DNA of 7,220 nucleotides from Sphingomonadaceae bacterium (GCA_020446665.1 JAGREF010000205.1:1-7220), one strand, 5' to 3'. Positions 1 to 6,308 are shown, counted from the first letter of the stretch. Translations and numbers: made by a program. The notes: a model not told the origin generated them from the sequence alone.

Positions 1-866
1 TCGGCGATGACGAACATGGCTGGTCCGATGATGCCGTGTTCAATTTCGAAGGTGGTTGCTACGCCAAGATGATCGACCTGTCCGCAGAGGGCGAGCCGGA
101 AATCTATGCCACCACCAAGATGTTCGGCACGATCCTCGAAAATGTCGCGCTCGATGAAGAGACGCGCGAGATCGACTTCACCGATACCAGCAAGACGGAA
201 AATACCCGCGGCGCCTATCCGATTGATTACATTCCCAACACTTCGGAAAAGAATCTCGGCCCGGTCCCGTCCAATGTGGTGATGCTGACGGCTGATGCCT
301 TTGGCGTGCTGCCTCCCATTGCGCGGCTGACCCCGGAACAGGCGATGTATCACTTCCTGTCGGGCTACACGGCGAAGGTCGCGGGCACGGAAATCGGCGT
401 GACTGAACCGGAAGCGACCTTCTCCACCTGTTTTGGCGCCGCCTTCATGCCGCGTCATCCCAGCGTCTATGGCAATCTGCTGAAAGAACGCATTGCCAAG
501 GGCAGCGTGCAGTGCTGGCTGTTCAACACTGGCTGGACCGGCGGCAAATATGGCGTTGGCAGCCGCATGCCGATCAAGGCCACGCGCGGGCTGCTCAATG
601 CCGTGCTGGATGGCAAGATGGACGAAGTGGAATTCCGCGAGGATCCGAATTTCGGCTTTGACGTGCCGGTGCATGTGCCCGCACTGGATGAGGCCGGGAT
701 TGATCAGCGCGTGCTCGATCCGCGTTCGACCTGGGCGGACAAGGACGCTTATGACGCAATGGCGCAACATCTGGTGCAGCTGTTCGTGGACAATTTCGAA
801 CAGTTTACCGCCTATGTTGATGATGGTGTACGCCAGGCAGCGCCGGGCGCTGCGGTAGCGGCCTGA
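1..866 (+). CDS. pckA: Phosphoenolpyruvate carboxykinase (ATP), C-terminal part, 5' end outside window
   Basis: This enzyme catalyses ATP-dependent decarboxylation and phosphorylation of oxaloacetate to phosphoenolpyruvate, the first committed step of gluconeogenesis, in the cytoplasm. The reading frame is open from position 3, and about 287 codons of a protein that is usually near 540 residues are visible. The fragment begins at [10 protein letters not shown] and continues with the family signature [10 protein letters not shown], which lies in the metal and nucleotide region. It then has NTRGAYP (conserved substrate-binding Arg), [43 protein letters not shown] and IKATR, all in the order seen in E. 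coli PckA. The P-loop (GxxGTGKT) should lie just upstream, outside the window. The coding frame is intact to a TGA stop, with a short alanine-rich tail. A hairpin 30 bp downstream probably ends the transcript. Family assignment is very secure. A GTG at position 36 is internal and is not the start. Confidence 0.97.
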   Translation, partial: GDDEHGWSDDAVFNFEGGCYAKMIDLSAEGEPEIYATTKMFGTILENVALDEETREIDFTDTSKTENTRGAYPIDYIPNTSEKNLGPVPSNVVMLTADAFGVLPPIARLTPEQAMYHFLSGYTAKVAGTEIGVTEPEATFSTCFGAAFMPRHPSVYGNLLKERIAKGSVQCWLFNTGWTGGKYGVGSRMPIKATRGLLNAVLDGKMDEVEFREDPNFGFDVPVHVPALDEAGIDQRVLDPRSTWADKDAYDAMAQHLVQLFVDNFEQFTAYVDDGVRQAAPGAAVAA

Positions 867-895
867 CACAAATTTACGATTGAGTTGGAGAGGAG

Positions 896-928
896 AGGGC
901 AGGGCATCCGCTAGAGGTGTCCTGCCCT
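896..928 (+). terminator. Terminator-like hairpin after pckA
   Basis: Arm AGGGCAGGGCATC (896-908) pairs with GGTGTCCTGCCCT (916-928), giving about 13 bp including two G-T pairs and a 7-nt loop. The outer 8 bp are perfect. It follows the pckA stop by 30 bp. The T-tract is weak (TTGACGTTT), so termination would rely on the strong stem. It could instead be a 3' end stabiliser. Confidence 0.6.
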
Positions 929-1009
929 TGACGTTTGGTGCTTGCGCCACAGTGTCAGCGCGTCATGATGCGCCGACAGAGGGACTCGCAGGAACAGGAG
1001 ACTCACCCA

Positions 1010-1366
1010 ATGAGCATTTTCGATTCAATCCTTAAACAGGTCGCCGGCGCGCCGGACGATGTGACCAATCTCGCTTCCAAGCTGGGCATTGACCCCGCCA
1101 TGGCAGAGAAGGCCATTGCCGCGCTGGGCCAGTCGCACCAGATGGAAGGCGACACGGTGGAGCTGGCCGCGGCCAAGACCGGGCTGGATGCGGGCACGCT
1201 GTCCAGCATCGTCGAACAGATTGGCGGCGAAGGGTCGCTGACCAGCTTTGCCGATGCGATCAAGAATGACCCGTCCAGCATTGCCAAGCTGCTCGACCGG
1301 GACGGGGACGGTAACCCCCTCAACGATGTCATGGGCATGGCCAAGGGGCTGTTCGGCAAGAAATAA
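1010..1366 (+). CDS. Small two-module protein of unknown function, DUF937-like, 118 aa
   Basis: This small, probably cytoplasmic protein has no assignable reaction. The start at 1010 is chosen because AGGAG (996-1000) lies 9 nt upstream. An open frame back to 935 has no comparable ribosome site and adds a basic, low-similarity segment. The N-terminus MSIFDSILKQ looks like an amphipathic helix. Residues about 22-43 (LASKLGIDPAMAEKAIAALG) and 53-73 (AAAKTGLDAGTLSSIVEQIG) are two short helical modules that recur in the DUF937 protein at 1983. Near the C-terminus LLDRDGDGNPLND (94-106) carries a DxDxDG calcium-loop-like motif. It lacks the usual Glu at loop position 12, so calcium binding is uncertain. 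There is no signal peptide or membrane segment. It is a single gene between the pckA hairpin and a strong bidirectional terminator. Being a real gene is well supported; the family call is tentative and rests on the DxDGDG tail and module pattern, which resemble small DUF937/YidB-type proteins. Confidence 0.85.
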   Translation: MSIFDSILKQVAGAPDDVTNLASKLGIDPAMAEKAIAALGQSHQMEGDTVELAAAKTGLDAGTLSSIVEQIGGEGSLTSFADAIKNDPSSIAKLLDRDGDGNPLNDVMGMAKGLFGKK

Positions 1367-1392
1367 GCCGGGCTGCCACAGGCTTGAACAGA

Positions 1393-1426
1393 AAAGGCCG
1401 CGCTTCCGGATGGAGGCGCGGCCTTT
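1393..1426. terminator. Bidirectional intrinsic terminator between convergent genes
   Basis: AAAGGCCGCGCTTCC (1393-1407) pairs with GGAGGCGCGGCCTTT (1412-1426) around a GGAT loop, a 15-bp stem with a single T-G wobble. AAAA flanks the left arm and TTTCTT the right, so either transcript would end in a short U-tract. It sits 26 bp after the 1010-1366 stop and 24 bp before the end of the convergent DUF3597 gene, so it can serve both. Confidence 0.88.
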
Positions 1427-1450
1427 CTTGTCGCTGATCGGCGATCCGGG

Positions 1451-1837
1451 TCACTCGAGCATGTCAGCGGGCACTGTGCCGCCATTCTTCACCAGCTCGC
1501 GCATGACCTGCTGGTGCAGCAGGATATTGTCTTCGGCGCTGCCCGAATAGTCCGCATTGCCCAGTTCCTGCGCCAGTTCCTTGCGGTTGGCATAGCTGGA
1601 ATCGATGCCGACCAGCTTCATCAGATCGACGATCGAGCTCTTCCAGTTGAGCTTGTCTGCACCCGGCATTGCTTCCAGCGAAGCCATGACGTCAAACGTG
1701 CCCATTACCTGACCCAGCAGGCCGCCATCCTTCTTTTCTTCCGCTGCCGGTGCTGCTGCCGGTGCGGCGGCCGGTGCTTCTTCAGCCTTGGCATCGCCGC
1801 CGAAAATTGCATTCTTGATCGAAGAAAAAATACCCAT
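1451..1837 (-). CDS. DUF3597 domain-containing protein, 128 aa
   Basis: The protein matches my recollection of the DUF3597 family along its whole length. The N-terminus MGIFSSIKNAIFG is followed by an Ala/Pro/Glu-rich linker (about residues 17-36) and a compact helical C-terminal domain. That domain carries the family features LNWKSSIVDLMKLVGIDSS, ANRKELAQELG, LHQQVMRELVKNGG and a VPADML ending (about residues 62-127). The function is unknown; the usual suggestion is a small soluble helical domain. There is no signal peptide, membrane segment or catalytic motif. The start at 1837 is firm, because a near-perfect Shine-Dalgarno AGGAGGG (+ strand 1843-1849) lies 5 nt upstream, which predicts strong translation. 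It diverges from the DUF937 gene at 1983 and converges on the 1010-1366 gene, sharing the terminator at 1393-1426. The A/P/E linker is low-complexity and would vary between strains. Confidence 0.92.
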   Translation of the reverse strand: MGIFSSIKNAIFGGDAKAEEAPAAAPAAAPAAEEKKDGGLLGQVMGTFDVMASLEAMPGADKLNWKSSIVDLMKLVGIDSSYANRKELAQELGNADYSGSAEDNILLHQQVMRELVKNGGTVPADMLE

Positions 1838-1842
1838 GGGAA

Positions 1843-1849
1843 CCCTCCT
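1843..1849 (-). promoter_or_regulatory. Strong Shine-Dalgarno of the DUF3597 gene
   Basis: The minus strand reads AGGAGGG, then GTTCCC, then ATG. It is the strongest ribosome site in the window and fixes the start of the DUF3597 gene. Confidence 0.85.
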
Positions 1850-1943
1850 GTTGGGACGTTGTAAACTGACGCAAATTCTGCCTCTTTTGGCTTAACCGCG
1901 CCTGACAATCACCATCTTTGGATGTAAACAATCGTAGCACGGA

Positions 1944-1962
1944 AATGCGCCGGATGCGCATT
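1944..1962. repeat. Perfect inverted repeat in the leader of the DUF937 gene
   Basis: AATGCGC (1944-1950) and GCGCATT (1956-1962) are exact reverse complements around CGGAT. The element lies in the 145-bp divergent region, 20 bp before the start at 1983 and just 5' of its AAGGAA ribosome site (1971-1976). It could be an operator or a leader hairpin influencing translation. No promoter hexamers near it are convincing. A repeat of this size can arise by chance in GC-rich DNA. Confidence 0.45.
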
Positions 1963-1982
1963 ATCTTTGAAAGGAAATTTGC

Positions 1983-2492
1983 ATGAGCCTTGCCGAAATG
2001 CTGGTCCAGACCGGTGCCATCGATTCCATCGCCGGTGAACTGGGGATCGACCCGCAAACCGCGCGGGTGGGCGCTGGCGCGCTGTTACCCGCCATTGTTG
2101 CCGGTATGGGCCGCAGTGCGACGGGTGGCAATGAAACCCCCGATCCGCTTGGCGGGCTGGGCGGACTGGCTGGCGCGATTCTGGGTGGCGGCGGTGGCGG
2201 CCTGCTCGAATCAGTCCTTGCGCCCCAGCCGACTCCGGCAGCGCAGGGCAATGATATTCTCGGCACGATCTTCGGCAGCAAGGATGTGAGCCGGGGTGTC
2301 GCGGGTGAAGTGGCAGCGATTACCGGGCTGGACGAAGCCATGCTGAAAAAGATGCTGCCGCTGCTCGCCATGGCCGTGGCCGGTTATCTGGCGCAGCGCG
2401 GCAAGGGCGAAGCTGGCGGCGCTGGCGGTGCTGGTGGCGGTGCATTGGGCGGCCTGCTGGGCGCGCTGGTGACGGGGCTGGCACGCGGCTGA
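1983..2492 (+). CDS. DUF937 domain-containing protein, 169 aa
   Basis: This is a small glycine- and alanine-rich soluble protein of unknown function. Residues about 10-42 (GAIDSIAGELGIDPQTARVG, then AGALLPAIVAGM) are the typical DUF937 start. A Gly/Leu-rich stretch (56-75), a Pro/Gln linker (80-90) and a second module AAITGLDEAMLKKMLPLLAM (111-130) follow. It ends in a Gly/Ala repeat tail (143-169). The hydrophobic run LPLLAMAVAGYLA (125-137) is short and probably part of a helical bundle rather than a membrane anchor. The start is supported by AAGGAA (1971-1976) 6 nt upstream. The two modules are the same as those of the 1010-1366 protein, with the Gly-rich segment inserted between them and no DxDGDG tail. 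It is transcribed away from the DUF3597 gene. The 58 bp to the next gene hold no clear terminator, so read-through into the methyltransferase is possible. Confidence 0.88.
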   Translation: MSLAEMLVQTGAIDSIAGELGIDPQTARVGAGALLPAIVAGMGRSATGGNETPDPLGGLGGLAGAILGGGGGGLLESVLAPQPTPAAQGNDILGTIFGSKDVSRGVAGEVAAITGLDEAMLKKMLPLLAMAVAGYLAQRGKGEAGGAGGAGGGALGGLLGALVTGLARG

Positions 2493-2550
2493 CACGTCCT
2501 GCTGCCTGTCGGCAAATAAATGGCAAGCATTTTGCGCTAGTGCCGCTGGC

Positions 2551-3357
2551 ATGAACGCGCAAAATGCCATTATTCCCGACGTTTCTCAGGGCAAGGCCGC
2601 CAGTGCGGCGGAATTCAACCGGATTGCCCGGGAAATGGGCCTTGATCCCGCAAACCAGTGGGTTGGCGGCTATGTCGACTATGAATGGGAGCATTTGCGC
2701 CATGTGCTGACCGCCTATGGGCTGAAGCCGGAGGGCAGGCAGGCGCTGGAGTTTGGCTGCAATTATGGCGCGTCCAGCATCGTGATGGCGCGGCTCGGGG
2801 CGCAGGTGACCGGCGTTGACGTGGATGAAGGCAATGTCCGCCTCGCCAATGCCAATATCGCGCAGCACGATCTGGCTGACCGGGTGCAGGCGCTGCATGT
2901 GGCGGATACGCGCAGCATGCCCTTTGCTGACGGGCAGTTTGACCTCGCCATTGCCAACAGCGTGCTGGAATATGTCGATCCGGCGCAGCTGGATGCGGTC
3001 ATGGCAGAATTGCACCGGGTGATGCAGCCGGGCGGGGAATTGCTGGTGCTGGGAACCGCCAGCCGCCTTTCCCCGTGCGAAGTGCATTCGCGGCGCTGGC
3101 TGGTGAACTACATGCCGCGCGCGATGGACAGGCTGTTTGGCACCTCATTCCAGCGCGGCCTCTCACCACTTCTGCTGGCGAAAACGCTGCGGGGGCGCTT
3201 CGAAGTCGTCAGCCGCGAAAGCTGGATTGCAGCGCGCATCGCCCTGCATGGTCAGGCATCCCTGCCGGTCCGGACTATCAACAGTGTCGCCGAAGCGATT
3301 GATATTGCACCCGGCTGGCTCAGCCCGAATATCGAACTGCTGCTCAGGCGGATTTAG
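2551..3357 (+). CDS. Class I SAM-dependent methyltransferase, 268 aa
   Basis: This predicted soluble enzyme transfers a methyl group from S-adenosylmethionine; its substrate is unknown. The Rossmann core is complete. Motif I is LEFGCNYGASS (67-77). The acidic residue that ends strand 2 is in VTGVDVD (86-92, Asp90). Asp119 of HVADTRSMPFADGQFD (116-131) is the likely adenine-contact motif. DLAIANSVLEYV (131-142) and LHRVMQPGGELLVLG (154-168) are the post-motif strands typical of the Methyltransf_11/25 group. The C-terminal third (about 175-268, with SRRWLVNYMPRAMDRLFG) is a variable substrate region I do not recognise. An N-terminal extension (1-55) precedes the core. The start lacks a good Shine-Dalgarno (GTGCCGCTGGC before ATG), so initiation may be weak. 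The gene ends 2 bp from the convergent DUF885 gene, without a visible terminator. The neighbours do not indicate the acceptor, which could be a small molecule, lipid or quinone. Confidence 0.93.
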   Translation: MNAQNAIIPDVSQGKAASAAEFNRIAREMGLDPANQWVGGYVDYEWEHLRHVLTAYGLKPEGRQALEFGCNYGASSIVMARLGAQVTGVDVDEGNVRLANANIAQHDLADRVQALHVADTRSMPFADGQFDLAIANSVLEYVDPAQLDAVMAELHRVMQPGGELLVLGTASRLSPCEVHSRRWLVNYMPRAMDRLFGTSFQRGLSPLLLAKTLRGRFEVVSRESWIAARIALHGQASLPVRTINSVAEAIDIAPGWLSPNIELLLRRI

Positions 3358-3359
3358 GG

Positions 3360-5207
3360 TTAGGTGCGCCCCCCCGCGATATAGCGATCAACATTCTTGC
3401 CCAGCACGTCCATCGGCACATTGCCGCCCAGGATTACCGCATCGTTGAAGGCCTTGAAGTCATAGCCATCACCCAGCGCCGTCTGTGCGCGGGAACGGTG
3501 GCGCACGATTTCGCTATGACCCAGCTTGTAGCCGCAGGCCTGACCGGGCCAGCTGCAATAACGGTCCACTTCGCTTTCCACTTCCTCGCGCTTTGACCCG
3601 TTCCGTTCGACAAAGAAATTGACCGCCCGTTCGCGGCTCCAGCGCTTGGAATGCAGCCCTGTATCCACCACCATGCGGCAGGCGCGGAAGGCGAGGCTCT
3701 GGAGATAGCCCAGTCGACCGACCTCGAAATCATCATAGGCGCCCAGTTCATCCGCCAGCTGCTCGGCATAGAGGGCCCAGCCTTCGCTGAATGCATTGAA
3801 CGCCAGAATGCTGCGGATCAGCGGCATCTGGTTGGAATATTCGCCTTCCCACACATGGCCCGGAATCGTCTCGTGATAGGCAAGATCGGCCAGATCATAT
3901 TTGCGGTGCAGATCGGTGGTGCGCAGATTGATCCACATGCGGCCCGGAATCGTGCCATCCTTGCTGCCCGCACCGCCATAGGCACCCGGCGCGCCCGGTT
4001 CTTCCGCCAATGGCAGGCGGCGAACTTCCAGATTGGGATCGACTAGCGTGTTGAAAGCGCGCGGCATTTGCGACTTGATCCACGCGATGCGTTCCTTGAG
4101 GAAATCCATGATCTCTGCCCGGCCCGGATCGCCCTCGGCAAATTTATAGCGCGGATCGGTGGACAGAGCCTGCATCCGCTCGCCCACTGTGCCCTTGGTA
4201 TAGCCGATTTTCTGCAGGATCGGGTCCATCCGGGCGTGAAGCGTTTCGAGCTCTTCCAGGCCCTGATTGTGCACTTCGTCAGGGGTGAGCCGCGTAGTGG
4301 TGCTGGCGCGCAAGGCCCAGTGGTACCACTCCTCGCCATGCGGGCGCTGATACATGCCGGGGTCCGACGTTGCCTGCGCAGCCTGGAGCTTGAGCTCAGC
4401 GAGTTGACGCTGGAGAGCGTCTTCGATCAAGCCTGTCGCAGCATCTGCCGTCGCAGTTACGCCGTCCTTTCTTTCAAGCGGCCCGGCATAGTTCGAGGCA
4501 ACAGAAGCGATACTCGCTTCCATGGCAGTGATCGCCTTCTTCAACAGGAAGTCCGGCGGGACGACGCCCATGGCGCGCGCTGCGCGCATGCGCTCCAGTT
4601 CGCCGTCAAGCGCAGCGGGAACTGCCTTGAGCCGATCCAGATAGGCGAAGGAGTCCGCTTCGTCATTGAGCGGCTGCGTCGAATCGAGGAAACGGGGCAT
4701 GTCGAGATAGGTCCCGACATTCTGGATCACGACATAGGGCGCATTGCGCCAGCTGCCGACCGCGACATCGCCATAGGGCAGGGCGAAGCCATCCAGCGAC
4801 GTGGCATAGCAGCTTTCCACCACATCCATGCTGGTGGCAGTTGTTGCATCCAGCCCGCTGCGATCAAAGGCGCGCAGGCGGGCGAGATCGTCCTTCAATG
4901 TGGCGGCATAGGCCTGCAGGCCGGCAGGAGTGATATCCTTCAACTGCCCGCGCAGCGCGGCATGGTCGCCTGTATCCACGCCCAGCCCGGTGGCGCGTTC
5001 CGGCTCATGCGAAAGCAGGCGCCAGGCTATGTCGTCCAGAAGTGCCTGCCCCGCATTGGGCGCGGTGCCCGCGGAGGCCATGGCAGCGGGACTTCCGGCA
5101 TAGCTGCATCCACCCAGCGCGGTAAGGGCAGTGGTGGCCCCCAGTGCGGCAATGGCCTGACGGCGGGAGAAATGCGGGGCGGAGCTGGTTTCGTTTGAAA
5201 TCGTCAT
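3360..5207 (-). CDS. DUF885 family protein: predicted Tat-exported lipoprotein metallopeptidase, 615 aa
   Basis: This is a DUF885 protein, a family regarded as zinc-peptidase-like, though few members have defined substrates. The N-terminus HFSRRQAIAALG has a twin-arginine motif (Arg15-Arg16), a hydrophobic stretch and a lipobox LGGC (31-34). This suggests Tat export and lipid attachment at Cys34; Ser35 at +2 does not signal inner-membrane retention. The long helical body ends in the catalytic-type motif YHETIPGH (444-451: His445, Glu446, His451), followed by FNAFSEGWALYAEQLADELG (470-489; Glu475 the likely third ligand). GYKLGHSEI (559-567) and VPMDVLGKNVDRYI (597-610) are the typical DUF885 C-terminal features. 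The length is normal and the frame intact. The next in-frame ATG is past the lipobox, so 5207 is the only sensible start although it has no Shine-Dalgarno. It lies divergent from the 72-aa membrane protein and tail-to-tail with the methyltransferase. The proteolytic role in the envelope is inferred. Confidence 0.93.
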   Translation of the reverse strand: MTISNETSSAPHFSRRQAIAALGATTALTALGGCSYAGSPAAMASAGTAPNAGQALLDDIAWRLLSHEPERATGLGVDTGDHAALRGQLKDITPAGLQAYAATLKDDLARLRAFDRSGLDATTATSMDVVESCYATSLDGFALPYGDVAVGSWRNAPYVVIQNVGTYLDMPRFLDSTQPLNDEADSFAYLDRLKAVPAALDGELERMRAARAMGVVPPDFLLKKAITAMEASIASVASNYAGPLERKDGVTATADAATGLIEDALQRQLAELKLQAAQATSDPGMYQRPHGEEWYHWALRASTTTRLTPDEVHNQGLEELETLHARMDPILQKIGYTKGTVGERMQALSTDPRYKFAEGDPGRAEIMDFLKERIAWIKSQMPRAFNTLVDPNLEVRRLPLAEEPGAPGAYGGAGSKDGTIPGRMWINLRTTDLHRKYDLADLAYHETIPGHVWEGEYSNQMPLIRSILAFNAFSEGWALYAEQLADELGAYDDFEVGRLGYLQSLAFRACRMVVDTGLHSKRWSRERAVNFFVERNGSKREEVESEVDRYCSWPGQACGYKLGHSEIVRHRSRAQTALGDGYDFKAFNDAVILGGNVPMDVLGKNVDRYIAGGRT

Positions 5208-5213
5208 GGCGCG

Positions 5214-5242
5214 ACACTTGCCGCGCTGGCTGCCCGTGTCAA
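5214..5242 (-). promoter_or_regulatory. Candidate promoter of the DUF885 gene, possibly giving a leaderless mRNA
   Basis: On the minus strand a perfect -35 TTGACA (+ strand 5237-5242) is followed by a 17-nt spacer and AAGTGT (5214-5219) in the -10 position. That hexamer matches the consensus poorly, which is the weak point. Transcription would begin about at the ATG at 5207, consistent with the missing ribosome site. Confidence 0.4.
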
Positions 5243-5305
5243 TCGCGGTGGTTTGCAGGACGGGTTTGAAACGCTATCCGGGGCGCGAACAGGAAAGGTC
5301 TTGCA

Positions 5306-5524
5306 ATGCTCAACACAGTGCTTTCGATCATGGCTCTGCTGGTGCTGGCGCTGCTCGCCGGGGCCTTTGTGCTGTGGCGCAAGGGACAGAATCCGAAGCA
5401 GGCCTTGCTCATGGTGGTGCTGGCGGTGGTGGTGATCATCAATATCGGCATCTGGACCCTGCCCGATGCGGGGGGCAAAAGCCCCGTCGAACGGGCAGGG
5501 GAGATTGAGGCCGTCGCCGATTAG
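5306..5524 (+). CDS. Small two-helix inner-membrane protein, 72 aa
   Basis: I do not recognise a named family. The protein has two clear hydrophobic segments, about residues 6-24 (LSIMALLVLALLAGAFVLW) and 33-52 (ALLMVVLAVVVIINIGIWTL). A short basic loop RKGQNPKQ joins them, and the tail is acidic and hydrophilic (PDAGGKSPVERAGEIEAVAD). By the positive-inside rule the loop would face the cytoplasm and both ends the periplasm. AGGAAAGG (5291-5298) lies 7 nt before the ATG, and codon use resembles the neighbours, so it looks like a real gene. Its stop (TAG 5522-5524) overlaps the stop of the convergent tonB gene (5521-5523) by two bases. Small membrane proteins of this layout are common as hypotheticals in sphingomonads. 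A link to TonB is not implied by convergent orientation alone. Confidence 0.8.
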   Translation: MLNTVLSIMALLVLALLAGAFVLWRKGQNPKQALLMVVLAVVVIINIGIWTLPDAGGKSPVERAGEIEAVAD

Positions 5525-6204
5525 TCGGGCAGCTGCCAGCGGACCGAATTGGTGTAGCTGCCGCTGACCTTGGCGCCGGTTTCATCCTGCGCGGAGCGGA
5601 ATTTGGCCCGGCGGGTCACCAGATCGCAGGTCGCTTCATCCAGCGCGGCATGGCCGCTGGACTTGGTAATGGTGCAGCGTTCCACCTTGCCATTTGTGCC
5701 AACTTCCAGCTTGAAACTGGCCGTGCCGGTCAGTTCTTCAGCGATCCAGCGCCCGCGATAATCATTGGGGGTGACCCATGATCCGGGGTTGTTGCGCGGT
5801 TGTGCGCTGACCGGATTGAACTTTGCGCGGCCGGGCGTGGTGGTGGGCAGCGGCTTGGGCACGATCTGCGGCAGCACATCCGGGATCACGTCAGGAATAT
5901 CGGGGGTGATATTGGTCAGAGGCGTGTTGTCGCTCAGGCTGACCGGCGGTGTGGGCGCATGGACCGGCGGAGTAATCAGGCTGGTTTCTGCCGGTTCTGG
6001 TTTCACAACATCCGGAGTGGGCGGCGGCGGGGGTGGCGGGGTGTCCGGAATATCATAGGTAGTCAGGACAGTGTCCTTGATGACTCCAGCCACCCCGCCA
6101 GCAAGGCCGGTGACCAGCGCTGCGCCCATCGCGGCATGGATCGCGATGACGCCGACAATGGCCTCCGGGTTGCGGGCAAAACTCTTCTGGTCAGTGTATG
6201 CCAT
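5521..6204 (-). CDS. tonB: TonB-family energy transducer, 227 aa
   Basis: TonB couples the ExbB/ExbD proton-motive complex of the inner membrane to TonB-dependent outer-membrane receptors that import siderophores, haem, sugars or vitamins. A short cytoplasmic N-terminus is followed by a membrane anchor (about 14-43, AIVGVIAIHAAMGAALVTGL onward, with the characteristic His23). A proline-rich spacer comes next (52-125, with a run of seven prolines and repeated P-D-I/V motifs). The C-terminal TonB domain spans about 140-227: YRGRWIAEELTGTASFKLEV, VERCTITKSSGHAALDEATC and FRSAQDETG. Cys177 and Cys193 sit in places where sphingomonad TonBs often carry a cysteine pair, so a periplasmic disulfide is likely. 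The start at 6204 is firm, with GGAGGAGAGG (6209-6218) upstream. No exbB or exbD is adjacent in this window. The upstream region carries palindromes that suggest regulated expression. Which uptake system it serves cannot be told here, since such genomes usually hold several TonB paralogues. Confidence 0.94.
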   Translation of the reverse strand: MAYTDQKSFARNPEAIVGVIAIHAAMGAALVTGLAGGVAGVIKDTVLTTYDIPDTPPPPPPPTPDVVKPEPAETSLITPPVHAPTPPVSLSDNTPLTNITPDIPDVIPDVLPQIVPKPLPTTTPGRAKFNPVSAQPRNNPGSWVTPNDYRGRWIAEELTGTASFKLEVGTNGKVERCTITKSSGHAALDEATCDLVTRRAKFRSAQDETGAKVSGSYTNSVRWQLPD

Positions 6205-6268
6205 GGTTCCTCTCCTCCATCTTGCGCCGCCCCAGGCGGTGCTGCGGGCGACATGGCTTGATTGGATA

Positions 6269-6289
6269 TAATGTTACAACGTATCATTA
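6269..6289. promoter_or_regulatory. Palindromic operator candidate 1 upstream of tonB
   Basis: The core TGTTACA-A-CGTATCA (6272-6286) is a 7-1-7 imperfect palindrome. Flanking TAA/TTA extends the symmetry, so 8 of 10 arm positions pair across 6269-6289. It covers the -10 and most of the spacer of the candidate tonB promoter, where a bound protein would block transcription. It matches operator candidate 2 at 13 of 15 core positions. Confidence 0.6.
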
Positions 6290-6298
6290 AGCTGACAA
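6271..6298 (-). promoter_or_regulatory. Candidate sigma-70-type promoter of tonB
   Basis: The minus strand reads TTGTCA (+ strand 6293-6298), a 16-nt spacer, then TAACAT (6271-6276). These match the consensus at 5/6 and 4/6 positions. Initiation near 6264 would give a leader of about 60 nt before the ATG at 6204. Confidence 0.5.
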
Positions 6299-6308
6299 GC
6301 AGTTTCGC

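Noticed and set aside
935..1009. N-terminal extension of the 1010 gene from position 935
   Set aside because: The added 25 residues look like non-coding translation, and AGGAG at 996-1000 places the start at 1010.
2415..2470. GGC/GGT-rich near-repeat in the DUF937 gene
   Set aside because: It is low-complexity coding sequence for the Gly/Ala tail, with no regular unit length, so not a separate repeat element.
2501..2513. Short TGCC-TGTC-GGCA hairpin after the DUF937 gene
   Set aside because: A 4-bp stem without a T-tract is too weak to call a terminator.
2320..3087. A 255-codon open frame on the minus strand across the DUF937 and methyltransferase genes
   Set aside because: It is antisense to two well-supported genes, has no recognisable domain and no ribosome site, and is the reverse-strand shadow of biased codon use.
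4068..5198. A 376-codon open frame on the + strand, opposite the DUF885 gene
   Set aside because: It is antisense to a complete, clearly recognised DUF885 gene, its translation resembles no family and is rich in Arg/Gly/Ile/His, and long antisense open frames are expected in GC-rich coding DNA.
5765..6058. A glycine- and valine-rich open frame opposite tonB
   Set aside because: It is the mirror of the proline-rich TonB spacer (proline codons read as glycine on the other strand).
6267..6272. A perfect TATAAT on the + strand
   Set aside because: No -35 lies at the right distance and no + strand gene follows. It falls inside the tonB operator region, whose AT content explains it.
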